Assembly (NCBI GenBank): GCA_947650005.1
Contig: CANSTU010000026.1
Location: forward strand, 1-40,138
DNA: 40,138 bases
From: an uncultured Lachnospiraceae bacterium
GTDB lineage: Bacteria > Bacillota > Clostridia > Lachnospirales > Lachnospiraceae
Direction of reading: 5' to 3'
Shown here: positions 33,232 to 40,138 of the stretch, piece after piece
How positions within the stretch are numbered: the first letter of the stretch is position 1
Layout: each line of letters starts with the position of its first letter
Notes under the pieces: generated by a model
The model's database searches: none
Told to the model about the DNA's origin: nothing
What the model saw: the letters and a program-made list of their open reading frames with translations, nothing else
Program-made: the position numbers and the translations under genes

Positions 33232-33565
33232 GATTCTTTCGTTGCTCGGTCTGGCGACCAGGGCAGCGGCGGTGGTGAGCGGCGGGTTCATGACGGAGAA
33301 AGCGGTCAAGAGCGGCAGGGCAAAGCTTGTTATCGTGAGTGACGATGCCTCCGACAATACAAAAAAGGCATTCCGGAATATGTGCTCTTTTTATCACGTC
33401 CCTTTGTTTTTCCATTCGACCAAAGAAGGCTTGGGGCACGCGATGGGAAAAGAGACGAGAGCATCCCTGGCAGTAACAGATGACGGGTTCGCAAAGAACT
33501 TGATCGGACATTTGGAGACAGCCGAGCAAAGGAGGCAGCAGTATGGCGAAAACGAAGATATTTGA
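33218..33565 (+). CDS. L7Ae-like ribosomal protein (YlxQ type)
   Basis: A 115-residue protein of the L7Ae/L30e/YlxQ family that binds kink-turn RNA. The family pattern [19 protein letters not shown] near the N-terminus and the central [16 protein letters not shown] block are present. No ATG is available at the right place: TTG at 33218 gives the expected N-terminus, with AAAGGAG about ten bases ahead, inside the end of ylxR. The 3' end overlaps infB by 23 bases, so translation of ylxR, this gene and infB is probably coupled. Confidence 0.85.
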   Translation: MKQNKILSLLGLATRAAAVVSGGFMTEKAVKSGRAKLVIVSDDASDNTKKAFRNMCSFYHVPLFFHSTKEGLGHAMGKETRASLAVTDDGFAKNLIGHLETAEQRRQQYGENEDI

Positions 33566-36500
33566 GCTTGCTAAAGAGTTGGGTATACACAGCAAAGAAG
33601 TAATAGAATTCCTTCATGGAAAAGGGGTGGAAGCGAAAGTGGCCCAGAGTTCCATTGAGGAAGACGCAACGGCAATGGTCAGGAAACATTTTGGGAGAAA
33701 CGAAGGAGAAAAACGCACAGTGGAAGAGGGATCTGTGAAAACGGCAGGCAGCGTGCCGGAAACCAAGGCTGCCAAACCCAAGGAGGCTGTTACGGAAGAA
33801 AAGACGGCTGAAGCCAAGACGGAAAGTAAAGCTGAGAATAGGCCGCAGGGACAGGGCAGTGGGCAGCCTGCCCCGAATGCGCCTGGAACCAATGCTCAGG
33901 CAGATGCTCCTGTGAAAAAGAAAAAGAACATTATCTTCGTAAGCAATCCGCATAACAGTAAGATGCAGCAGGGCCAGAGACAGGGCGGAGCGAACCGTAC
34001 TTCTTCCGGAAATAACGGCGAAAGAAGGAACCAGGGCGGCAATGCAGGTAAAGGAGCCAGGGGAAACGGTGCTGGAAATCCTCAGCGCAGCGGTCAGACA
34101 AACGGTCAGGGCCGGGGGAATGGCCAGGGCCGTAATCAAGGAAGGATCGGCCTTGAGACGCATAAGCTGATTAAACCCCTCACCAAGCCTTCTCAACCGC
34201 AGATGCCGGATGAACGGCTGGAAGCGGTAAAACGGCGCCAGGAAGAGGCGGAAAGAGCAGCCAGGGAGAAAGCGGCGGCAGCTAAACGGGCCGCAGAGGA
34301 AAAGGCGGCGGCAGAAAAAAATGCAGCAGCGGCAAAGGCGGAACTCAAGCAGACTGACAGGCAGCCTCAGAGCAGAATGGACAGGGATGCAAGAAATGAA
34401 AGAACGGGCAGGACGGATAACAGACCGGAAAATAGACAGCCAAGAGGCGATAGGCCGTTTTCATCCGAACGGGGACAGGGACGTACGGACAACCGCAGCC
34501 CAAGGGGCGACAGGCCTCAGGGAAGAGGAGACGGAGCGAACCGCACGGGCGGTTATGGCAGTGGCAGCCGTCCTGGCGGTGGCCAGAGGGGTGCACAGGG
34601 CTTCAATCGTAATGCGGGAGGCGGCAGGCCTGGCAGCGGTGGCGAGCGCTCTGCATCAGAGCGTCCGCAGGGCCAGGGAGGAAGGCCGGATAATCGATTC
34701 AGAAAGCCTGCGCCGGGTAAGGGCTTTGTTCCCGAAACCCCCATCAAGGAGGGCGAGAAGCACAGGGATGAGGAAAAGCGCCGCAACAGTCAGGAGAAAG
34801 ACAGGCGTTCCAAAAAGGATCACATTTACGAAGAGGACAACAGTAAGGCAAAGGGCAAATTAAAGAACAAGCCGGGAAGATTTATCAAGCCAGAACCCGT
34901 GAAGGAAGAGGCGAAGGAAGAACAGATCAAGGTGATCACCCTTCCGGATACCATTACCATCAAGGAACTGGCGGATAAGATGAAGGTTCAGGCAGCCGCA
35001 ATCATCAAGAAACTCTTCCTGGAAGGCAAGATCGTGACGCTCAACCAGGAGATTTCCTATGAGGATGCGGAAGGAATAGCCATTGAATACGATATCATCT
35101 GCGAGAAGGAAGTCAAAGTGGATGTCATCGAAGAGTTGCTGAAAGAGGATGAAGAAAAGCTGGAAGATATGGTTTCCAGGCCGCCTGTTATCTGTGTTAT
35201 GGGCCACGTTGACCACGGTAAAACCTCCCTTCTGGATGCGATTCGGAAGACGAACGTAACGGATCGGGAAGCGGGCGGCATCACCCAGCATATCGGTGCC
35301 TATACCGTACAGATCAACGGTGAGAGAATTACGTTCCTGGATACACCGGGCCATGAAGCCTTTACTGCCATGCGGATGCGCGGCGCCAATGCCACGGATA
35401 TCGCTGTGTTGGTGGTGGCGGCGGACGACGGTGTGATGCCTCAGACGGTGGAAGCCATCAACCATGCGAAGGCGGCGGGGATTGAGATTATTGTGGCCGT
35501 AAATAAGATTGATAAGCCCAATGCGAATCTTGACAGGGTGAAGCAGGAATTGGCCGAATATGAATTGATTCCCGAAGAATGGGGCGGCAGCACCGTGTTT
35601 GCGCCCGTATCGGCTAAAACCGGGGAAGGGATCAATCAGCTTTTGGAAATGATCCTGTTAACTGCCGAGATTTTAGAGCTGAAAGCCAATCCCAACAGAC
35701 AGGCCAGAGGACTTGTTATTGAAGCGGAACTGGATAAGGGACGGGGACCTGTGGCCACCGTTTTGGTGCAGAAGGGAACCCTGCATGTGGGCGACTTCAT
35801 TTCCGCCGGCGCAAGCCATGGTAAAGTACGCGCCATGATCGATGATAAGGGAAGACGCGTAAAGGAAGCCATCCCCTCCACCCCTGTGGAAATTCTGGGG
35901 CTTTCCGATGTCCCCGGCGCGGGCGAGGTGTTCCTTTCCCATGCCAACGATAAAGAAGCAAGAAGCTATGCGGAAACTTTCATCGCTCAGAATAAAGAAA
36001 AGAAACTGGAAGAAACTAAGAGCAAGATGTCCCTGGACGATCTGTTCAATCAGATTCAGGAAGGCAACCTGAAGGAACTGAATTTGATCGTCAAGGCCGA
36101 CGTTCAGGGCAGCGTGGAAGCGGTGAAACAGAGCCTGCTGAAGCTGTCCAACGAAGAAGTGGTGGTAAAATGCATTCATGGCGGCGTTGGAGCGATTAAC
36201 GAGTCCGACGTTACGCTGGCGGCGACCTCCAATGCCATCATCATCGGATTCAATGTTCGGCCGGATTCTACCGCTAAGGCTACGGCGGAGCGGGAAGGCG
36301 TGGATATTAGGCTGTATAAAGTGATCTATCAGGCTATAGAGGATGTGGAAGCGGCCATGAAGGGCATGCTGGATCCTATCTTCGAGGAAAAGGTGATCGG
36401 CCACGCGGAGATTCGCCAGATTTTCAAGGCGTCTGCGGTGGGAAATATTGCCGGATCCTATGTGCTTGACGGTGAGTTTACGCGCGACAGCAAGGTTCGG

Positions 36501-36677
36501 ATCACCAGGGAAGAGGAGCAGATTTATGAAGGTTCCCTGGCCAGCTTGAAGCGCTTCAAGGACGATGTGAAGGAGGTTCGCGCCGGATTTGAATGCGGTT
36601 TCGTATTTGACGGATTTGATCAGATCCAGGAAGGGGATCTCGTGGAAGCTTATATTATGGTAGAAGTGCCCAGGTGA
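33543..36677 (+). CDS. infB: Translation initiation factor IF-2
   Basis: A 1044-residue GTPase that places initiator tRNA on the ribosome. Order: an IF2-N helical domain (1-55), a long low-complexity region (about 60-440) rich in Gly, Arg, Gln, Asn and Ala with short repeats such as GRTDNR and RGDRP, a second N-domain (about 465-545), then the G domain with G1 GHVDHGKTS near 553, G3 DTPGHEAF, G4 NKID and G5 SAKTG, and domains II to IV. All GTPase motifs are intact. AGGAGG seven bases ahead fixes the ATG. Firmicute IF-2 is often 700-900 residues; the linker explains the extra length. rbfA follows after 47 bases. Confidence 0.96.
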   Translation: MAKTKIFELAKELGIHSKEVIEFLHGKGVEAKVAQSSIEEDATAMVRKHFGRNEGEKRTVEEGSVKTAGSVPETKAAKPKEAVTEEKTAEAKTESKAENRPQGQGSGQPAPNAPGTNAQADAPVKKKKNIIFVSNPHNSKMQQGQRQGGANRTSSGNNGERRNQGGNAGKGARGNGAGNPQRSGQTNGQGRGNGQGRNQGRIGLETHKLIKPLTKPSQPQMPDERLEAVKRRQEEAERAAREKAAAAKRAAEEKAAAEKNAAAAKAELKQTDRQPQSRMDRDARNERTGRTDNRPENRQPRGDRPFSSERGQGRTDNRSPRGDRPQGRGDGANRTGGYGSGSRPGGGQRGAQGFNRNAGGGRPGSGGERSASERPQGQGGRPDNRFRKPAPGKGFVPETPIKEGEKHRDEEKRRNSQEKDRRSKKDHIYEEDNSKAKGKLKNKPGRFIKPEPVKEEAKEEQIKVITLPDTITIKELADKMKVQAAAIIKKLFLEGKIVTLNQEISYEDAEGIAIEYDIICEKEVKVDVIEELLKEDEEKLEDMVSRPPVICVMGHVDHGKTSLLDAIRKTNVTDREAGGITQHIGAYTVQINGERITFLDTPGHEAFTAMRMRGANATDIAVLVVAADDGVMPQTVEAINHAKAAGIEIIVAVNKIDKPNANLDRVKQELAEYELIPEEWGGSTVFAPVSAKTGEGINQLLEMILLTAEILELKANPNRQARGLVIEAELDKGRGPVATVLVQKGTLHVGDFISAGASHGKVRAMIDDKGRRVKEAIPSTPVEILGLSDVPGAGEVFLSHANDKEARSYAETFIAQNKEKKLEETKSKMSLDDLFNQIQEGNLKELNLIVKADVQGSVEAVKQSLLKLSNEEVVVKCIHGGVGAINESDVTLAATSNAIIIGFNVRPDSTAKATAEREGVDIRLYKVIYQAIEDVEAAMKGMLDPIFEEKVIGHAEIRQIFKASAVGNIAGSYVLDGEFTRDSKVRITREEEQIYEGSLASLKRFKDDVKEVRAGFECGFVFDGFDQIQEGDLVEAYIMVEVPR

Positions 36678-36724
36678 GTTCACCGTCGTTTTCTTCCGTC
36701 TGATCGGAAAGGCGTGTTATCTTT

Positions 36725-37084
36725 ATGAGAAAAAATAGTGTGAAAAATACCCGGATCAATGCGGAGGTGCAGCGAGTCCTGGCCGAGCTGATCCGGGGAG
36801 AGATCAAGGATCCCAGGATTGCGCCGCTCACCTCTGTGGTGGCGGTGGAGGTATCCCCAGATCTGAAAACAGCTAAGGCGTGGATTAGCGTGCTTGGAGA
36901 CGAAAAGGCCATTGAGGATACGCTAAAGGGGCTGCAGAGCGCATCCGGCTTTATCAAAAGCAGGATAGCGAAGGAAATTAACCTGCGAGTCACACCGGAA
37001 ATTATTTTCCGTATGGATCAGTCCATTGCATATGGTGTGAATATGTCCCATAGAATAGATGAAGTAATGGGTAATGGGCAATAG
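36725..37084 (+). CDS. rbfA: Ribosome-binding factor A
   Basis: A 119-residue KH-like protein needed for late maturation of the 30S subunit, in particular the 5' end of 16S rRNA. The family blocks RINAEVQRVLAELIRGEIKDPR, TSVVAVEVSPDLKTAKAWISV and LRVTPEIIFRMDQSIAYG are all present, and the length is usual. It lies between infB and nrnA, its conserved place in Firmicutes. Confidence 0.95.
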   Translation: MRKNSVKNTRINAEVQRVLAELIRGEIKDPRIAPLTSVVAVEVSPDLKTAKAWISVLGDEKAIEDTLKGLQSASGFIKSRIAKEINLRVTPEIIFRMDQSIAYGVNMSHRIDEVMGNGQ

Positions 37085-37105
37085 GAAAACGGACGGAGGT
37101 GTTCT

Positions 37106-38071
37106 ATGAATCTTCTGGAAGAATGTAAAGGGGCAAAAAGAATTGGCATCAGTGGTCATATTCGTCCGGACGGTGACTGTGTAGGGGCATGCATGGGACT
37201 CTATCTGTACCTGACGAAAAAAATACCGGATATACAGATACAGCTTTTTCTGGAAAAGCCGGCGGATGTTTTTGGGTGTATCGCCCGAATCGGGGAAGTG
37301 GACAGCAGCTACGGAGAACAGGAGCGCTTTGATGTGTTCTTCGCCCTGGACGCTGTCCCGGACCGGCTGGGGGAAGCGGAACGTTATTACCGGGAGGCGC
37401 ATAAAAAGGTCAATATCGATCATCATATCAGCAATAAGGGAAATTGCGGAGACGTCAATTATGTGTTTCCAAAAGCCAGTTCCACCAGTGAACTGATCTA
37501 TCGGCTGATCGGGGCGAAAGAGCTGGATCAGGATATCGCCCAGGCTCTCTATATCGGGATCATCCATGATACTGGCGTATTCCGCTATTCCAACACCTCG
37601 CCGGATACCCTGCGGGCGGCTGCTGACCTGATCTCCTATGGGTTTGATTTTAATAAACTGATCGATGAGACCTTTTATGAAAAGACCTATCTACAGACGC
37701 AGATCCTTGGCCGTGCGCTTCTGGAGAGCATTCTGTTCATGCACGGAAGAAGCGTGGTGAGCGTGCTGGATCGGAAAACCATGAATTTCTATGGCGCGAG
37801 CCCCCATGACCTGGATGGAATCGTTAGCCAGCTACGGGAGATCACGGGTGTGGAATGCGCCATTTTTATGTATGAGACGGGCGTGCTGGAGTACAAGGTG
37901 AGCATGCGCTCCGGCGGCAGGGTGGATGTGGCTGCGATCGCTTCCTATTTCGGAGGCGGGGGCCATAAACGCGCGGCGGGCTGTTCCATGAACGGTACGA
38001 GCCATGATGTGATCAACAACCTTTCTTTACATATTGAAAGACAATTGGAGGCAGATGTTCAGCATGACTGA
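37106..38071 (+). CDS. nrnA: DHH/DHHA1 phosphoesterase NrnA (nanoRNase / pAp phosphatase)
   Basis: A 321-residue enzyme of the RecJ-like DHH family. Metal-binding motifs: His18, Asp22 and Asp24 in GHIRPDGDC, Asp82, the DHH triad at 105-107 (NIDHHISN) and a later Asp in IGIIHDTGVF. The C-terminal DHHA1 part carries GGGHKRAAG. NrnA degrades very short RNAs and dephosphorylates pAp. GGAGG precedes the ATG. Its place after rbfA and before truB is conserved in Firmicutes. Confidence 0.93.
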   Translation: MNLLEECKGAKRIGISGHIRPDGDCVGACMGLYLYLTKKIPDIQIQLFLEKPADVFGCIARIGEVDSSYGEQERFDVFFALDAVPDRLGEAERYYREAHKKVNIDHHISNKGNCGDVNYVFPKASSTSELIYRLIGAKELDQDIAQALYIGIIHDTGVFRYSNTSPDTLRAAADLISYGFDFNKLIDETFYEKTYLQTQILGRALLESILFMHGRSVVSVLDRKTMNFYGASPHDLDGIVSQLREITGVECAIFMYETGVLEYKVSMRSGGRVDVAAIASYFGGGGHKRAAGCSMNGTSHDVINNLSLHIERQLEADVQHD

Positions 38072-38162
38072 TTTAGGCGGCATGGGAGGTTGGACGTAAG
38101 GTGAATATGAGGGCCTTGTCTGACGATATCTGTGGTAGGCCGTCTATGTGTGGCAGATGATG

Positions 38163-39059
38163 ATGAATGGAATTCTAAATGTGTACAAAGAAGCGGGCTT
38201 TACCTCCCATGATGTGGTGGCAAAGCTCCGTGGCATATGCGGGCAGAAAAAAATCGGCCATACAGGTACCCTGGATCCGGATGCGGTCGGGGTACTTCCT
38301 GTGTGCCTGGGAAACGCCACGAAGCTCTGTGATATGCTAACGGACAGGAGCAAGGAGTATGAGGCGGTGCTTTATTTGGGAAAGGAAACGGATACCCAGG
38401 ACCTGTCCGGCCAGGTAATAAAGGAGCGCGAGGTGGATGTGGATCCGGAAAGGGTGCGTGAGGCGATTCTTTCCTTTGTGGGCGGATACGATCAGATCCC
38501 GCCCATGTATTCGGCTCTGAAGGTGAATGGGAAAAAGCTCTATGAGCTGGCCCGTGCGGGAAAAGAGGTGGAGCGTGCGGGAAGGAGGGTGGAAATTCCT
38601 TCCATCGAGATCCTGGAGTTGCAGATTCCGGAGGCTCGGTTTCGTGTATGTTGCTCCAAGGGAACCTATATCCGTACGCTCTGCCACGACATCGGCATAA
38701 AACTCGGCTGCGGCGGAGCGATGAAAAGTTTGAAAAGAACCCGCGTGGGAGAATTTCTGATCAAGGATTCCCTTTCACTGGGGGAGATCGAACGCTTGAA
38801 GCAGGAGGGACGCCTTATCGAACAACTGATTTCGGTAGAAGAGATGTTCCAGGAATATCCCAGACTTATCCTTCGGCCAGATGCATGCAGGATGGCAGAA
38901 AACGGAAACGCGTTGTACCCTTCCCAGTTCATGGCGCAGGCGGGCTTTCCCAAAGAGGGAGAACGGATCAGGGTTTGTTCGCAGCAGAAGAGGTTTTACG
39001 GCATCTATGCCTGGAATGCCGGACAGGGCCGATACCAGCCGGTGAAAATGTTCCTGTAA
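38163..39059 (+). CDS. truB: tRNA pseudouridine-55 synthase TruB
   Basis: A 298-residue enzyme that makes pseudouridine 55 in the T loop of tRNAs. The N-terminus MNGILNVYKEAGFTSHDVV and the catalytic block KIGHTGTLDPDAVGVLP, with Asp38 as the catalytic residue, are typical, as is the later SKGTYIRTLCHDIG segment. Four start codons in the same frame lie close together (GTG 38148, ATG 38157, 38160 and 38163); 38163 gives the usual N-terminus. No good ribosome site precedes any of them; GGGAGG at 38085 is too far. A C-terminal PUA-like region follows the catalytic part. Confidence 0.94.
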   Translation: MNGILNVYKEAGFTSHDVVAKLRGICGQKKIGHTGTLDPDAVGVLPVCLGNATKLCDMLTDRSKEYEAVLYLGKETDTQDLSGQVIKEREVDVDPERVREAILSFVGGYDQIPPMYSALKVNGKKLYELARAGKEVERAGRRVEIPSIEILELQIPEARFRVCCSKGTYIRTLCHDIGIKLGCGGAMKSLKRTRVGEFLIKDSLSLGEIERLKQEGRLIEQLISVEEMFQEYPRLILRPDACRMAENGNALYPSQFMAQAGFPKEGERIRVCSQQKRFYGIYAWNAGQGRYQPVKMFL

Positions 39060-39136
39060 AGGGAAGGATGCCAGCCAGTGGAGATATCGGCTGATGAAGA
39101 ATTTCCTGTAAAGGGCAGGTGAAAGCAGGTGAGACG

Positions 39137-40075
39137 ATGCAGATCATATCAGGGACGACAAACTTTGTCTGTGCCGGTGATACGGCCGTGGCAATCGGAA
39201 AATTTGACGGAATCCATCGTGGCCACAGGAAACTTCTGGATCAGATCCTGAAGGCGAAGGAAGACGGCCTTCTGGCTGCCGTGTTTACCTTTGACCCGCC
39301 TCCCGGTGTTTTTTTTACCGGGAAACCCCAGATGGCTCTGACGACCAGGGAGGAAAAGCGGGCTGCCTTTGAAAGGATGGGAATAGACATCCTGGTGGAG
39401 TTTCCCATGAATGCGCAGACCGCAGCCACGCCTGCGGAGACATTCATACAGGATATCCTTTGCGGGAGGATGCATACCCGGTTCCTGGCGGCGGGAACGG
39501 ATCTTTCCTTTGGAGGCGGAGGAAGGGGAGACTGGCATCTTCTCAAGGCAATGGCGGATAGGCTGGGCTACCAGGTCAGAGTGATCGACAAAATCCTGTA
39601 CGAAGGCAGGGAAATCAGTTCCACCTATATCAAAGAGGAGATCGGAAGGGGGAAAATGGAGCTTGCTGCCCGGCTGCTGGGTGAGCCCTATTGCGTTTCC
39701 GGCCGGGTGATGCACGGAAAGAGGCTGGGCAGGACATTGGGAATGCCCACGGTCAACCTTCTGCCTCCTGCGGACAAGCTGCTGCCTCCCAATGGAGTGT
39801 ATTTATCCCGGATCACCTTTGAAGGGACATGCTATAACGGGATTACCAATATCGGATGTAGGCCAACGGTGAGCAATACTGGCCAAATGAGCGTGGAAAC
39901 TTATCTTTATGATTTCCAAAGGGAAATCTACGGAGATTATGTGGAAGTGAGCCTCTACTCATTTAAACGTCCCGAAAAAAGGTTTTCCAGCCTAGAAGAG
40001 CTGAAGGAAAATATGGCCTGCGATATTTCTGCCGGCCGGGAGTATTGGCAGAAGAAGTCGAACGGTTCAGGATAA
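39137..40075 (+). CDS. ribF: Bifunctional riboflavin kinase / FAD synthetase
   Basis: A 312-residue enzyme that turns riboflavin into FMN and FAD. The N-terminal adenylyltransferase half carries GKFDGIHRGHRKLL (with the GIHRGH nucleotide-binding motif at 25-30) and ISSTYIKEEI; the C-terminal kinase half starts near 185 (GRVMHGKRLGRTLGMPTVNL, with the PT-x-N motif) and has the SVETYLYDF block. ATG 39137 is chosen over GTG 39119; AGGTGA lies a few bases ahead. Position after truB is conserved. No FMN riboswitch is visible upstream, as expected for this constitutive gene. Confidence 0.94.
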   Translation: MQIISGTTNFVCAGDTAVAIGKFDGIHRGHRKLLDQILKAKEDGLLAAVFTFDPPPGVFFTGKPQMALTTREEKRAAFERMGIDILVEFPMNAQTAATPAETFIQDILCGRMHTRFLAAGTDLSFGGGGRGDWHLLKAMADRLGYQVRVIDKILYEGREISSTYIKEEIGRGKMELAARLLGEPYCVSGRVMHGKRLGRTLGMPTVNLLPPADKLLPPNGVYLSRITFEGTCYNGITNIGCRPTVSNTGQMSVETYLYDFQREIYGDYVEVSLYSFKRPEKRFSSLEELKENMACDISAGREYWQKKSNGSG

Positions 40076-40076
40076 A

Positions 40077-40106
40077 TTGAAAAATGTCTTTACAGCCATT
40101 TTTCAA
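40077..40106 (+). other. Hairpin after ribF
   Basis: TTGAAAAATG and CATTTTTCAA form a perfect 10-bp stem with a 10-base loop, directly after the ribF stop. No T-run follows. It may be a weak terminator or part of the leader of the next gene, which lies beyond the window. Confidence 0.4.
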
Positions 40107-40138
40107 CCGTGAATTTATGCCTGCCAAAGTAGGGCATG

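Noticed and set aside
33330-34196. 288-codon open frame on the minus strand opposite the L7Ae-like gene and infB
   Set aside because: Composition rich in Arg, Ser, Leu and Phe reflects the reverse of the IF-2 linker; no motif and no promoter.
35673-36683. 336-codon open frame on the minus strand opposite infB
   Set aside because: It lies wholly antisense to the conserved GTPase and C-terminal domains of IF-2, shows no family motif and has no ribosome site; it is a by-product of codon use.
39060-39136. FMN riboswitch ahead of ribF
   Set aside because: The gap is only about 77 bases and shows none of the conserved RFN-element blocks.

Overview
The window looks like a chromosomal segment of a low-to-mid GC Firmicute of the class Clostridia, most likely a Lachnospiraceae-type gut anaerobe. 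Grounds: a Gram-positive PolC replicative polymerase, the IspG (MEP) isoprenoid route, the Firmicute order rimP-nusA-ylxR-L7Ae-infB-rbfA-nrnA-truB-ribF, strong AGGAGG-type ribosome sites, many good sigma-A promoters and a tRNA-Glu gene with no encoded CCA. This assignment is by gene content and order; no database was searched. LAYOUT. (1) Positions 1-4250 are accessory DNA: the tail of a probable TnpW-like transposon protein, a decayed large serine recombinase (112-366), a PARG/macrodomain-like protein (TIGR02452 type), a calcineurin-like phosphoesterase, a zinc-ribbon protein of unknown function and a small membrane protein, closed by a terminator at 4213-4250. (2) Positions 4305-7215 hold a divergent pair, a fold-type I PLP aminotransferase (minus) and a MocR (GntR plus aminotransferase) regulator (plus), with overlapping divergent promoters and a perfect palindrome between them. 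(3) Positions 7208-11588 hold a sensor histidine kinase, an ABC ATPase and a large FtsX-type permease, an envelope stress or peptide detoxification type module, but without an intact response regulator; a 69-codon ORF with a VEDEP motif sits where one is expected. (4) Positions 11770-17130 hold a small lipoprotein, a 1381-codon Lhr-type helicase and a NERD-like protein whose usual catalytic residues seem lost. (5) Positions 17131-18283 are a gene graveyard: a frameshifted small gene with its own terminator, an IS256/mutator transposase fragment, a 75-codon orphan ORF and a tandem repeat of structured about 85-bp units that forms the leader of the next gene. (6) Positions 18284-20503 encode a PP2C phosphatase and a membrane Ser/Thr kinase without PASTA repeats. 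(7) Positions 20588-28609 hold a GH36 alpha-galactosidase with a near-consensus promoter, then ispG and polC. (8) Positions 28658-30467 hold a sodium:amino-acid (SNF/NSS) symporter, a 90-codon unknown, a bidirectional terminator and tRNA-Glu(CUC) on the minus strand. (9) Positions 30795-40138 hold the translation/transcription factor operon rimP to ribF, with a strong promoter and a leader hairpin that looks like an attenuator. HOW IT FITS. The right half is a conserved housekeeping backbone (IspG, PolC, NusA/IF-2 operon) that has received cargo: alpha-galactosidase next to ispG, and symporter plus small ORF plus tRNA between polC and rimP. The left half is regulatory and accessory cargo beside a recombinase scar. 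I found no CRISPR array, rRNA or intact insertion sequence. The most useful leads are the recombinase scar with its PARG/phosphoesterase neighbours, the MocR operator and overlapping promoters, the missing response regulator, the degenerate NERD protein, the structured repeat leader ahead of the PP2C/kinase pair, and the nusA leader attenuator.
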